Positions 53,110 through 62,259 of a DNA stretch of 64,000 bases are shown here, in pieces; position 1 is the stretch's first letter, and each line of letters opens with the position of its first letter. Source of the stretch: Clostridium cellulovorans 743B (GTDB lineage Bacteria > Bacillota > Clostridia > Clostridiales > Clostridiaceae); assembly GCF_000145275.1 (NCBI RefSeq), contig NC_014393.1, forward strand, positions 248,001 through 312,000. Reading direction: 5' to 3'. The position numbers and the translations under genes were made by a program. The notes beneath the pieces are model-generated. The model was given only the letters and a program-made list of their open reading frames with translations, ran no database searches and was not told where the DNA came from.

Positions 53110-53265
53110 ATAATTTTATATTTTTCTAATCCTAAGGTACTGGAATTTGAGCCATATAAGCCATTTACAAAAGATGAAGAAAAAGAAGTGAGCGTGATGA
53201 AAAATTTCTTGCTGTATCTTTGAAAAGTGAGAAAGTGATAGGGAACGTTGCCTCAGAATATTTAT
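53110..53265 (+). pseudogene. GNAT acetyltransferase relic
   Basis: NPKVLEFEPYKPFTKDEEKE (from 53128) continues, after a frameshift near 53185, as ERDEKFLAVSLKSEKVIGNV to ~53250. Together these are the N-terminal half of a RimJ/RimL-type acetyltransferase. The catalytic and CoA-binding half is missing. Confidence 0.5.
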
Positions 53266-53804
53266 TTCATTATTTTTTCTTGTTTATCTAGTATGTAGCT
53301 ATTACTCCAAAGCCTTTTCCCCATCTGTATCATACCATCCGATGTAAACAACAGTATATTCTCATATGTTCTACTTACTAATATTACCCCTTCATCATCA
53401 AAAAGGAAGTTAGCCCAATGCCTTAAGAAAATATCCCAGCTTGTCTCTACAGAATGTTCCTTTTGCCAAAAGACAATGACTTTATCTGAAGGCTTACATA
53501 TGATATTTTCACTTAAATAATTGCTGAGATTCTCATAAGTACCATTATTCCAATCCTGTTGCCAGTGATAATCCATTTCCGTCAGCGATAGTGATAGCTT
53601 CTCATCTTTGCTAAGTAAAGCAAAATGATGTTTCCGATTGTTTATATTCATATTCCATATAAAAGTACTATAGTCCTTAGAAAGTGGCTTGATATTCTTT
53701 ATATCTTCTTCTGGAATTTCCATGTCTTCAACATAAAAGAACCAGTTGATTCCAAAACTCTCCATACTGATATACTTACTAGAATCATTAGGACTATCTA
53801 CCAT
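53262..53804 (-). CDS. DUF2947-like protein
   Basis: Start at 53804 (MVDSPNDSSKYISMESFGIN) is supported by GAGGT on the - strand. The 180-residue acidic protein has YISMESFGINWFFYVED, WNMNINNRKHHFALLS and VIVFWQKEHSVETSWDIFLR, a pattern resembling DUF2947 proteins; these have no known function. The ORF extends 29 codons further upstream without a start of quality. The membrane protein gene at 53906 lies upstream in the same direction. Confidence 0.6.
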   Translation of the reverse strand: MVDSPNDSSKYISMESFGINWFFYVEDMEIPEEDIKNIKPLSKDYSTFIWNMNINNRKHHFALLSKDEKLSLSLTEMDYHWQQDWNNGTYENLSNYLSENIICKPSDKVIVFWQKEHSVETSWDIFLRHWANFLFDDEGVILVSRTYENILLFTSDGMIQMGKRLWSNSYILDKQEKIMK

Positions 53805-53905
53805 ATCAATTACCTCATTTGTATTAGTTCTCTTATAAGTTATTTTTTTTCTTTGCCTATGAAGAAAGCATAAGTATCTCTCTAAGAGCATTAAAGAGTT
53901 CTTCT

Positions 53906-54298
53906 TTATTTAAGAACTCTTATTTTTTTTATGCTAATAATTGTTGTAATTAATACTAAGATAAAAGAAACTACGATTACAAGGGAATCTGTTATGTAAA
54001 AAAAATTAGGATATTTGGGTATGAAAAAAAGGCTTAGCATTAAGTAGGCAATTGTACAAAATGGAGTTAATATGTTGGTTTTTAAGATTGAAAGTTTTAT
54101 TTTGAATAAGCATAATAGGATGCCTATAACTAAAAATACTATTGATAAAGGAAACAATACTAGCAACGCTATAGGATCTGTTTCCTTCCACGGAAATATA
54201 TCCAAGAAGTAAGAGTAAATAGCAGCTAGAAAACCTAAAATCAATAATTCTACTAAATTAATCAGGGTAAAAAATATAATTGCTATTGTTCGTTTCAT
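53906..54298 (-). CDS. Small four-helix membrane protein
   Basis: The 130-residue protein has four hydrophobic segments (roughly 7-28, 43-65, 75-95 and 100-122) and short charged loops, ending in a basic tail. No signal peptidase site or known motif. It may be co-transcribed with the DUF2947-like gene ~100 bp downstream. Family unknown. Confidence 0.6.
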   Translation of the reverse strand: MKRTIAIIFFTLINLVELLILGFLAAIYSYFLDIFPWKETDPIALLVLFPLSIVFLVIGILLCLFKIKLSILKTNILTPFCTIAYLMLSLFFIPKYPNFFYITDSLVIVVSFILVLITTIISIKKIRVLK

Positions 54299-54784
54299 AA
54301 AATCATGTCCTCTCTTATAAAAGTCAGTTAGAACTATAAGGTTTAACTTATTGTACTAGCTATAAGAACATTATATTATCATTTCACAAGGCCGTATATA
54401 GTTTTATAAGTACAGGCATAATTAATAGCATTCCACGATGGTTAGCGATTGAAACTGTTACTCATAAACAAGCTAAAAGACCAGATTGATTATTATTTTA
54501 GTATTATTTCTTTATGATAACCTTACGATTTTCAAGGGTTCAAAGGCTATATAATAGTATCATAGAGATTAAAGGATAAGGCACTTACCTCACAAGAGTA
54601 GGTGTCTTTTTCTATGAGTTTTATTAGTAAAGAGAATACAGTAAAGTTAGAGAATTGCTCTTAAGAACTAATAATGCTTGGGTTTCTAAAAACAACGGTA
54701 TCAAGGCTAAGTTTTAAGATGACAAAAAAGCATAGAAGTTAAAAAAAGTAGTAGCTTTAGCGAAGGTCAGGGAGGAAGTGTTAG
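54299..54784 (+). other. 486-bp spacer at the left edge of the phage tail module
   Basis: A TATAAT is at 54550-54555 with no good -35. GGCACTTAC (54580-54588) pairs with GTAGGTGTC (54599-54607) followed by TTTTT, forming a short early terminator. Beyond it, broken frames such as KLKKVVALAKVREEVLDDY (ending ~54797) may be the 3' remnant of a phage connector gene. No head gene is recognisable. Confidence 0.45.
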
Positions 54785-55222
54785 ATGATTATTAAGGCAA
54801 TAAAGGATTATATAAGTACTTGCTCTTATCTGCAAGAATTTGAAGCTGCTATATGTGCTGTAGTTGGGTCTGGAACTAGTAATTCAGAACTGTATGCTAT
54901 TGAAGTAGTTAAAGCAGAGCCAATTTTAAAGAAATATATGAATGGCGATTCCCTAAGGCAATGCCACTTTACTTTTTGCAGTAAAGAAAGCTATGGGATC
55001 GATGTATTACGAAGCATAGAAAGTAGCAGCTTTTATGATGATTTTGAAAATTGGATTGAGGAAGAAAACAGAAAAGGAAATTTACCAAGCCTAACGGGAA
55101 ATTACATACCCGTTGAAATAAAGGTTATATCTAGCGGATATGCTTTCCCAGTGTCACAGGACAAGTCGAGATACCAAATAGAACTAATATTAAATTATTA
55201 CAAGAAACAAGGAGGAAATTAA
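54785..55222 (+). CDS. Phage tail terminator / minor capsid-type protein
   Basis: 145 residues. The pattern IIKAIKDYISTCSYLQEFEA at the start, then YAIEVVKAEPILKKYMNGDS and FENWIEEENRKGNLPSLTGN, matches the small protein encoded just before the tail tube gene in many clostridial siphophages, annotated as minor capsid or tail terminator. It caps the tail tube at the head-proximal end. GGGAGGAAG is the ribosome binding site. Two nucleotides separate it from the tube gene. Confidence 0.75.
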   Translation: MIIKAIKDYISTCSYLQEFEAAICAVVGSGTSNSELYAIEVVKAEPILKKYMNGDSLRQCHFTFCSKESYGIDVLRSIESSSFYDDFENWIEEENRKGNLPSLTGNYIPVEIKVISSGYAFPVSQDKSRYQIELILNYYKKQGGN

Positions 55223-55224
55223 TT

Positions 55225-55707
55225 ATGGGAATTAAACAAAGAAAGAGTTATGCAAATTATTTAAAGGTGGCAAATGCATTTGAATTTATGGGAGCAGGTT
55301 TTAGTGATCTTAATGAAGCACCAACTGCAGTAAGTGCATCAAAACGTTATATAAGTGAGTCAAGCACTACAAAAACAATTACAGGTTACGAATGGTCAAC
55401 TGCTTATGTTACAGATATGATCAGAAGCGAAAAGGCTGTTGATTTTATCTGCAATATCGGAGAAATGCAATTAACAGGAGCAGAGGCAGAAACAGAATAT
55501 GTTATCGTGGACTTAGATGTTCCAGCAGCTACTGCTAATGAATTTAAAGCTAGAAAAGTTAAAGTTGCAGTAGAAGTTGCTACTTTTGATAACACTGATG
55601 GTGTAATGGGGGCAACTGGTAACCTTTTAGGCAAAGGTGATATGGTTCTAGGAACTTTCAATACTGAAACAAAAACCTTCAAAGAAGGCTTTACTGCTGC
55701 TGTATAG
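55225..55707 (+). CDS. Phage major tail tube protein
   Basis: 160 residues, beta-rich: MGIKQRKSYANYLKVANAFE, YEWSTAYVTDMIRSEKAVDF, TEYVIVDLDVP and ending NTETKTFKEGFTAAV. Size, position after the terminator and composition fit the tube subunit of a long flexible tail. The region directly downstream repeats its 3' end twice in decayed form, followed by a hairpin that may reduce expression of later genes relative to this abundant protein. Confidence 0.78.
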   Translation: MGIKQRKSYANYLKVANAFEFMGAGFSDLNEAPTAVSASKRYISESSTTKTITGYEWSTAYVTDMIRSEKAVDFICNIGEMQLTGAEAETEYVIVDLDVPAATANEFKARKVKVAVEVATFDNTDGVMGATGNLLGKGDMVLGTFNTETKTFKEGFTAAV

Positions 55708-55909
55708 TGAAAGCTATTCAATAGGAATTCACAAGAGGAAATATGAAAGCAGATTTTACTGCAAAGAGATAACTAAAATGGAGGTAGGCTTTACTGCAAA
55801 AGTATAGTTAAAGTTAGAGCTACCTTCATTAACAAGTCAACATTCTGTAGCAAAAGTTGCAGAATGTTAACTTAGAAAAATAATTAAGTTAATATAAGGA
55901 GGCAAAGTT
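55708..55909 (+). other. Spacer with decayed copies of the tube gene end and a hairpin
   Basis: TTTACTGC occurs at the gene end (GGCTTTACTGCTGCTGTATAG), near 55758 (GATTTTACTGCAAAGAG) and near 55789 (GGCTTTACTGCAAAAGTATAG), i.e. FTAAV, FTAKR and FTAKV each followed by a stop. AACATTCT (55839-55846) pairs with AGAATGTT (55861-55868). The hairpin has no strong T run, so it may attenuate or protect the mRNA. Confidence 0.5.
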
Positions 55910-56251
55910 ATGATAATAAATAATGTTGAACTAATTGATATAGACATATTTGATGTTGAGGTAGCAGAAAAATATGAGAATGCCTTAAAAGAAGTTGAGA
56001 CAGTGGCTAGCAAAGTAAAGGATATGAAACTTTCTGAAAGTGTGAGAACTCAATGTGAAAGCATATTTAAGGTTTTCAACATTTTATTTGGAGAAGGCGC
56101 TGATAAGAAGATATTTGGAGATAAAATGAACCTACTAACTTGTATTAAAGCTTTTGAAGAACTTGTTGTACAAGTTAATGATCAGAAGTCAGCAATTGAA
56201 GAAATAGCTAGTAAATATTCTCCTAATAGAGCACAAAGGCGTAAAAAATAA
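55910..56251 (+). CDS. Phage tail assembly chaperone (first)
   Basis: 113 residues, helical and acidic (VELIDIDIFDVEVAEKYENA ... FGDKMNLLTCIKAFEELVVQ), ending in the basic tail SPNRAQRRKK. It occupies the place of the G-type chaperone that binds the tape measure. Its stop overlaps the next start (TAATG), and an A6 run lies just before the stop. A -1 shift there would fuse it to the Gp15-like protein, as G and GT are fused in phage lambda. Confidence 0.75.
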   Translation: MIINNVELIDIDIFDVEVAEKYENALKEVETVASKVKDMKLSESVRTQCESIFKVFNILFGEGADKKIFGDKMNLLTCIKAFEELVVQVNDQKSAIEEIASKYSPNRAQRRKK

Positions 56252-56862
56252 TGAACCTCTTAATTGACTTACTACCAAATACAGTAGATATAAATGGGGT
56301 AAAGTACGAAATTAATTCAGATTTCCGTACTTCTATCCTTTTTGAAATAATGATGCAGGATACATCCTTGAGTGATGAGGATAAGATTATTCAGGCTCTT
56401 CAGTTATACTATCCTAGAGTTCCAGAGGATATTGATACTGCTATTGACAAGATGCTATGGCTTTATAGGTGTGGAAAAGATGAAACATCATTAAAGGGAA
56501 CTGGTAGTAATAAAACTAATCAAATTTATTCTTATGAATATGATGAGGATTATATTTATAGCGCTTTTTTAGATCAATATGGAGTTGATCTTCAAGATAT
56601 TGAGTTTCTTCATTGGTGGAAGTTTAAGGCTATGTTTAAGAGTCTAAAGGAAGATAATGAGATAGTTAAAATTATGGGTTACAGGGCTATGGATCTTTCG
56701 AAAATTAAGGATAAGAGTCAAAGAGATTTTTATAAGAAAGCGAAAGAAATATATAAAATCCCTACTATGCTTAATAAAGATGAGAAGCAAAAAATAAGTG
56801 ATATAGAAGAAACGCTTATGGGAAGCGGGGATTTGGCTAGTGTTTTAAAACAGGATAAATGA
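56251..56862 (+). CDS. Phage Gp15-family tail protein (second chaperone)
   Basis: 203 residues of the Gp15 family: LLPNTVDINGVKYEINSDFR at the start, ALQLYYPRVPEDIDTAIDKM, then the FLDQYGVDLQDIEFLHWWKF block that is typical of the family. It sits between the first chaperone and the tape measure, the position of the T part of the chaperone pair. ATG overlaps the upstream stop by one base. Confidence 0.85.
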   Translation: MNLLIDLLPNTVDINGVKYEINSDFRTSILFEIMMQDTSLSDEDKIIQALQLYYPRVPEDIDTAIDKMLWLYRCGKDETSLKGTGSNKTNQIYSYEYDEDYIYSAFLDQYGVDLQDIEFLHWWKFKAMFKSLKEDNEIVKIMGYRAMDLSKIKDKSQRDFYKKAKEIYKIPTMLNKDEKQKISDIEETLMGSGDLASVLKQDK

Positions 56863-56970
56863 TAAGGGTTTTATCCAAGGAGTGTTATAATAGCTATTTT
56901 TAAAGAATAGAAGGATTTAACTAAAAAAGCTTAAGTTAAAACCTTAGTGGAGTATCAGACTAAAAATGAG

Positions 56971-57108
56971 GTGATTATTATAGATGAAGTAAGATGCCCC
57001 AAGTGTAATCAGCTGCTTTTGAAAGCTGAATATATAAAGGGTGAAATTAAATGCACAAGATGCAAGAAGATAATAGAATTAAGTATGGAATCAAAAGACA
57101 GAGCTTAA
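56971..57108 (+). CDS. Com-like small zinc-finger protein, start codon uncertain
   Basis: The frame reads VRCPKCNQLLLKAEYIKGEI, then KCTRCKKIIEL, with two CxxC pairs as in Com proteins, which in phage Mu control translation of a DNA-modification gene. There is no ATG: the frame can start at GTG 56971, which overlaps its own GAGG, or at ATA 56980, 8 nt after GAGGTG where family members have ATG. The gene may be weakly expressed or dead. It precedes the tape measure gene. Confidence 0.6.
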   Translation: MIIIDEVRCPKCNQLLLKAEYIKGEIKCTRCKKIIELSMESKDRA

Positions 57109-57174
57109 GGCCACACCATAGAGTAGTGAGCAAGCCTGCTTTTTTTATTTTAATGAGAAAAGGCAGGTGAAAAA

Positions 57175-58821
57175 ATGGCAGATGAGAAAAAATGCAATTG
57201 TGGAAATGATGCAAGCGAAGAGCAAACTGACCTACAGAAATATACTGAGGAAGTTAAAGCCTTAGCTAAAGGTGGTTTTGATGTACTTTCTAATAGTGCC
57301 ATCAATGTGGTATCTAAGTTAAAAGAAATTGGGCTTGAAGGAATTAAGTTAGCTGGTAACCTTGAAAAAGTCCAAGGAAGTTTCCCAAATAATATTGATA
57401 GTTTCTCTAGTCAAATGGATATAGCTAATTCAAACATTGAAGGGTTAATCACAGATTTAGGTCAAATTCTATTACCTATAGCAACAGAGGTGGTTAAGAA
57501 ATTTAATGAAGTTGCTGATAAAGTAAAGAATGCTTTAGCTAATCCAGAAGTCCAAGCTAGCATTCAGGGATTAGCTAAAGATATAGGAGATTTAGTAAAT
57601 GGAGCTTTGAGCTTTTTCGCAGATAATCTTGATATCATAACTGAGGGTCTTACTTGGGTGATGGACAATTCAGAGGTTATACTTGCTGGGATTGTAGCTA
57701 TTGGAGCTGCATTAGCTACAATAGCAATTATTGGGGCAATAAGTTCTATTGTAGGTTTGTTTGTAGCATTATATGAAGAAATAGCCACAGGAACTCCAAT
57801 AATGGAGGCCTTTAATATAGTTGTAGGAATGAATCCTTTTGTTCTTATTGCTGCTGCAGTAATAGGATTAATTGCTGCTTTTATTTTTCTATGGAACACA
57901 AGTGATGGATTTAGAAACTTTTGGATTGGACTTTGGGATAATATAAAAACTATCTTTTCTGATGTTTGGAATGGCATAATGACCTTCTTTACAGAAGTAA
58001 TACCAGGATGGATAGACAGCCTTATTCAATGGTTAAGTGGTATTCCACAATGGTTTTCTGAGCTTCCTGGAAAGATTGGTTACTTTTTAGGATATCTTTT
58101 GGCACAGTTACTTTTGTTTGGAATTAATGCTTGGACGTGGGTAACCACAGAGGTTCCTAATATAATAAATACTATAATCAATTGGTTTGCGCAATTACCA
58201 AGCAATATTTATAACTGGTTGATGAATGTAGTTTCAAATTTAGAACAATGGGCTTCAAATATGATTTCAAAAGCTGAGCAAGCGGCAAAAGATATAGTTG
58301 GGGGAATAATTAACTTTTTTAAGAATTTACCTGGCGAAATGGAGAACATAGGTAAAAATATAGTTACTGGAATTTATAATGGGATAATCAATGCAAAAGA
58401 TTGGATTCTTGGCAAAATTGACGAATTTGTTAGTGGAGTAGTTCAAGGATTTAAGGATGCCTTAGGAATACATTCGCCTTCTAGGGTACTGCGAGATGAA
58501 GTTGGTAAGTTTATAGCTAAAGGTATTGCAGTTGGATTTGTAGCTGAAGTACCTAAGATGCAAGGAGACATTGATTCCAGTATGTCCGATATGGTCGCTA
58601 GAATGCAGGGTGCAGTAGGCTGTGAAATTGCAGCAACAACAGCTAATGTAGCTTCTAACAATAGTGCAATCACAAAAGACAACGCAATAAATGATACTCT
58701 TATGAATAGCAATGGCAAGGTAATAGAAAACCATATCCATGTGGATATCGAAGGAAGAGAAGTCGCCAAGGCTGTAGCTCCATACCAAGGAGTATTTGAT
58801 ACATATCAGATAGGAAGGTGA
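57175..58821 (+). CDS. Phage tail tape measure protein (short)
   Basis: The 548-residue protein has a helical N-terminal part, a strongly hydrophobic region at ~165-245 (ILAGIVAIGAALATIAIIGA, FVLIAAAVIGLIAAFIFLW), repeated Trp-rich segments (FRNFWIGLWDNI, WIDSLIQWLSGIPQWFSELP) and the conserved GIHSPSRVLRDE motif near the C-terminus. It sets tail length; at the usual ~0.15 nm per residue it predicts a tail near 80 nm, short for a siphophage. GGTGAAAAA precedes the ATG. Confidence 0.88.
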   Translation: MADEKKCNCGNDASEEQTDLQKYTEEVKALAKGGFDVLSNSAINVVSKLKEIGLEGIKLAGNLEKVQGSFPNNIDSFSSQMDIANSNIEGLITDLGQILLPIATEVVKKFNEVADKVKNALANPEVQASIQGLAKDIGDLVNGALSFFADNLDIITEGLTWVMDNSEVILAGIVAIGAALATIAIIGAISSIVGLFVALYEEIATGTPIMEAFNIVVGMNPFVLIAAAVIGLIAAFIFLWNTSDGFRNFWIGLWDNIKTIFSDVWNGIMTFFTEVIPGWIDSLIQWLSGIPQWFSELPGKIGYFLGYLLAQLLLFGINAWTWVTTEVPNIINTIINWFAQLPSNIYNWLMNVVSNLEQWASNMISKAEQAAKDIVGGIINFFKNLPGEMENIGKNIVTGIYNGIINAKDWILGKIDEFVSGVVQGFKDALGIHSPSRVLRDEVGKFIAKGIAVGFVAEVPKMQGDIDSSMSDMVARMQGAVGCEIAATTANVASNNSAITKDNAINDTLMNSNGKVIENHIHVDIEGREVAKAVAPYQGVFDTYQIGR

Positions 58822-58827
58822 TAGGAA

Positions 58828-59535
58828 GTGTTAAAGAATGGAGAAATATATTTCAATGGAAATACAAGCATAGGGTTAAATCTATTTTTAGAAGAATATC
58901 CCTCTGTTCCTATTGCCAATGAAGACTTTGAGGAGATAACTGTTGAAGGAAGAAGCGGTAGTTTGTACATTAACAAAGGAACTTATCCAGATAAGAAAAT
59001 ACCTTTTAATTTTACGATACTATCGCCGCAGATAGAAATAGATTTTGATAAAGTATATCAATGGTTAACAGAAATCCAAGATAAAAGACTTATATTTGGC
59101 AGAGAAGATAGATGCTATATAGTAAAAAAAGTATTATTTGAAAATCTACAAAAGCAGTTCAAAACGATAGGGCAGTTCAAGGTTACTTTTATATGCGAAC
59201 CCTTTAGCAGTGATTTAAATTATACAACTTACGAAATCACATCAGATAATTACAGCTTTTATTATCAAGGAAATGCACCAGCAGAATCTTTGATAAAGGT
59301 ATATGGCATTGGAAATATTCAACTTACTATAAACGGTGAGACTATGGTGATATATGATGTAACTGATTATGTTGAAATAGACAGTAAATTTATGCAAGTA
59401 AGAAACAAGGATAAGACCTCAAAGGATTCAGCTGCCTATGGGGTTTTTCCTTTGTTTAGTGCAGGGGCAAATACTATAAAATACACGGGGAATGTAACAA
59501 AAATAATAGTAGAATATACTACTAGATATAAATAG
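58828..59535 (+). CDS. Phage distal tail protein (Dit)
   Basis: 235 residues beginning at GTG 58828 (LKNGEIYFNGNTSIGLNLFL), with AGGTGA upstream. The features EITVEGRSGSLYINKGTYPD and KTIGQFKVTFICEPFSSDLN are the Dit N-terminal domain that forms the hexameric hub between tube and baseplate; the C-terminal part is a galectin-like beta domain. It starts 6 bp after the tape measure stop. Order TMP-Dit-Tal is standard in siphophages of Firmicutes. Confidence 0.82.
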   Translation: MLKNGEIYFNGNTSIGLNLFLEEYPSVPIANEDFEEITVEGRSGSLYINKGTYPDKKIPFNFTILSPQIEIDFDKVYQWLTEIQDKRLIFGREDRCYIVKKVLFENLQKQFKTIGQFKVTFICEPFSSDLNYTTYEITSDNYSFYYQGNAPAESLIKVYGIGNIQLTINGETMVIYDVTDYVEIDSKFMQVRNKDKTSKDSAAYGVFPLFSAGANTIKYTGNVTKIIVEYTTRYK

Positions 59536-59543
59536 GAGGAACT

Positions 59544-62060
59544 ATGAAGAAGGATATTAAAATAGCATATTTCTCTTATAATACTAAAAAAGAAGATGTA
59601 TTAGCTTATAACGGCATGGCTCTTGATAACTATTGTATTAAATGTGAAACGGAAGAAAACTTAAATACTGGCGGCTATACTCTAGACGCCACTTTTCTTT
59701 TAGATGTCCAGAATACTATAAAAAACAGCAGTGGTTTAGTGGATGGTATTAGAGAGGAAGGAATTTTAAAGGTAAAGCTTGATTATGGTGATGAAATATT
59801 CAGAATATCTAAGGTTACCAAGGGCACTAAACATATTGATGTAGTAGCTAGGCAGATAACTATTTCAGAAGTTCTAAATCTTTACTTAGATAATATAGAT
59901 ATCAAAGCTGCAAATATTGCTCAAGCCTTGGGTTATTTATATGATGGGGCTTATGGCAATAAAAATCTAGAGTTAACCACAAATTTAATTGGCACAGTTT
60001 CTGGTTCATATAAGGATATGAGTCTTTATAAAGCTATTCAAGGGGATCAGGACAGCATCATCAATAAAGTTAATGGAGAAATTCAAAGAAGGAAGTACAA
60101 GTTGTCAGTACTAGATCAAGTGGGCAAAAATGGAACAATCGTTACCATAAGAGAAGGCAAAAACTTAACAGGCTTCAATGGAACTTCCGATTTTGAAAGT
60201 GTTGTCACTAGAGCTAGAGGCACAGGAGCTAACGGTATCAAAGGGAACTGGATAGAGAGCTCAAATATATCAAAGTATGCTATGGTTTATTCAAAAACTG
60301 TAAGCTACGATGATGTTAAAGTGAGGACCCAAGAGGAGATCCAGAAAAACCAAGCAACGGATGGGTATGATACTAGGGAATCAGCTATAGCCGAATTAGA
60401 TAGAAGAGTGAAAAAACTCTTTGATCAGCAACAAATAGATATACCAAAGGTTTCTTACGAGATAAACTTTGTCCAGCTAGAAAAAACAGAGGAATATAAA
60501 AACTACGCTATAGCAGAAAGAGTTGATATTGGTAACACTGTTAGAGTTTACGTTCCAAAGCTTGACACAGATATAATGGTTAGGGCTGTCGTAAAAAAAT
60601 ATGATGTATTAGCTCAGCGAACTAAAGAATTAACTCTTAGCAACGAAGTGGAAACCAAAGCTATGGGTATGAATATCAGTAGCATTGTAGCAGACCTAAA
60701 AAAACAATATGCAAGCAGTGGAAGTAGTTCTATCAATGAATATATGACCAGCGTTATAAAAAGCGGTATGAAGGATAGCTATGTTGTAGTTAGAGATAAT
60801 GAATTGCTTATAATGGATAAGCCAGATATTGATGCTGCTACAAAGGTTTGTAGATACAATCAAAATGGTTTAGCCTTTTCTCGAGATGGATACTATGGGA
60901 CATACACAACTGGTGTTTCAATAGATGGTATTATCAATGCTGATTTAATACAAACAGGAATAATAAATGCTGATTTAATAAGAACAGGTAAATTATCATC
61001 TAAAGATGGAAGTATATCAATTGATTTAAACAGTAATGTATTTAGTATTAAAAATCCTAATGAAGATGTAAAGGATGGTTTATCAGCAGATACCGACGGT
61101 AACCTAACGATAACTGGAGCCTTTAGGCAATTTGATGATAAGGGTAAGAAAAGTATTGATATTTATGATAATAAAATAAATATTTATGACTATAAAAGGA
61201 ACGAAGATTTTATTGGAGCCTTAATGAGTGAAACCACAGGCGGGGACACTTATGGTAGGTTGGTGCTATGTGCACACACAGGAAATCCATTAGACTTAGG
61301 TATCTTTAATAATGATGGAACTTACTCAAAATATATTACTTTACGTGACAATGCGGATGAGTTAGCTACAATTACTATGCAACAATGGTGCGATTTTAAA
61401 AATGATATTACTATTTCTGCAGGGGATGTAGCCTACGGTTTTATGAAGCTAGATGCAAATAAAGACCTTTGGCTATGCTCAAATGCAGATGATTCACAAA
61501 GCTTGAAATTAGGTAACAGAAGATTTGATGGAGAATTACGAAATGTTATAGAAATATCTGCTGCAGGTGGTGGAGTCAACTCAGCAGTTACCATCAACGG
61601 TGCTCTAAATATAGCACAAGGTAAAAATAGAATAGTAGAAACCAATGGCTATGGCGTGGTAGCCTTAGGTGCTTATGAAACTACAGAGCCGTATTTTGGT
61701 GATATCGGAGAAGGAATTATTGCGGAAGATGGACTATGTTATATAAGTATAGATCCAATTTTTATGAAAACAGTTAATACAAGTTGTAGTTATCAAGTGT
61801 TCCTTCAAAGATATGGTGAAGGTGATATATATATACTAGAAAGAGCTGAAGATTATTTTATTGTTAAAGGAACACCAGGTCTTAACTTTGGCTGGGAGAT
61901 AAAAGCTAAACAAAGGGAATACGAAAATAATAGATTAGAGGTTTCGGACAAGTTTGAACCAGTTGTAGAAAACTTTGATGATCAGTTATTAGACCAGAAC
62001 ATAATTAATGATAAAGAATTAGATGGAATTTTAGAAGGTGAGGAGATTATATATGAGTAA
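59544..62060 (+). CDS. Prophage endopeptidase tail protein (Tal)
   Basis: 838 residues. Residues ~1-370 match the prophage tail/endopeptidase family (gp44-like fold: LAYNGMALDNYCIKCETEEN, VTKGTKHIDVVARQITISEV, RARGTGANGIKGNWIESSNI). Then comes the hinge repeat GIINADLIQT/GIINADLIRT at ~475-490, seen in many such proteins. The C-terminal ~350 residues are beta-rich and end with a long acidic tail. It plugs the tail tip; no peptidase residues can be assigned from sequence alone. GGAGG precedes the ATG. Confidence 0.85.
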   Translation: MKKDIKIAYFSYNTKKEDVLAYNGMALDNYCIKCETEENLNTGGYTLDATFLLDVQNTIKNSSGLVDGIREEGILKVKLDYGDEIFRISKVTKGTKHIDVVARQITISEVLNLYLDNIDIKAANIAQALGYLYDGAYGNKNLELTTNLIGTVSGSYKDMSLYKAIQGDQDSIINKVNGEIQRRKYKLSVLDQVGKNGTIVTIREGKNLTGFNGTSDFESVVTRARGTGANGIKGNWIESSNISKYAMVYSKTVSYDDVKVRTQEEIQKNQATDGYDTRESAIAELDRRVKKLFDQQQIDIPKVSYEINFVQLEKTEEYKNYAIAERVDIGNTVRVYVPKLDTDIMVRAVVKKYDVLAQRTKELTLSNEVETKAMGMNISSIVADLKKQYASSGSSSINEYMTSVIKSGMKDSYVVVRDNELLIMDKPDIDAATKVCRYNQNGLAFSRDGYYGTYTTGVSIDGIINADLIQTGIINADLIRTGKLSSKDGSISIDLNSNVFSIKNPNEDVKDGLSADTDGNLTITGAFRQFDDKGKKSIDIYDNKINIYDYKRNEDFIGALMSETTGGDTYGRLVLCAHTGNPLDLGIFNNDGTYSKYITLRDNADELATITMQQWCDFKNDITISAGDVAYGFMKLDANKDLWLCSNADDSQSLKLGNRRFDGELRNVIEISAAGGGVNSAVTINGALNIAQGKNRIVETNGYGVVALGAYETTEPYFGDIGEGIIAEDGLCYISIDPIFMKTVNTSCSYQVFLQRYGEGDIYILERAEDYFIVKGTPGLNFGWEIKAKQREYENNRLEVSDKFEPVVENFDDQLLDQNIINDKELDGILEGEEIIYE

Positions 62061-62259
62061 AAAAATAATAACAAGCTATACGAACATAAAAACTGCTGAA
62101 GGTGAAAGGCTTTCCTATACAGTTAGTACTATAGACGATAATGGAAATCTTATAACAAGCAACGAAAGAAAAAATTGTATTGTCTTTGATGAAGAAGCCC
62201 TTGCACATATAGAAGCTATAAGAAAACTTCTTCAGGATAGGGAATTAGCTGTTTTATAA
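62053..62259 (+). CDS. Small phage tail-associated protein
   Basis: ATG 62053 has GAGGAG upstream and overlaps the end of the tail protein gene by 8 bp. The 68-residue product (MSKKIITSYTNIKTAEGERL ... HIEAIRKLLQDRELAVL) has a beta-hairpin-like N-terminus and a helix at the end. Genes of this size commonly lie between Tal and the receptor-binding protein; their role is unclear. Confidence 0.6.
   Translation: MSKKIITSYTNIKTAEGERLSYTVSTIDDNGNLITSNERKNCIVFDEEALAHIEAIRKLLQDRELAVL

Noticed and set aside
57564..57977. Long - strand frame inside the tape measure gene
   Set aside because: It lies opposite a well-supported coding frame and lacks a ribosome binding site; same for - strand frames at 50217, 44451 and 58443.
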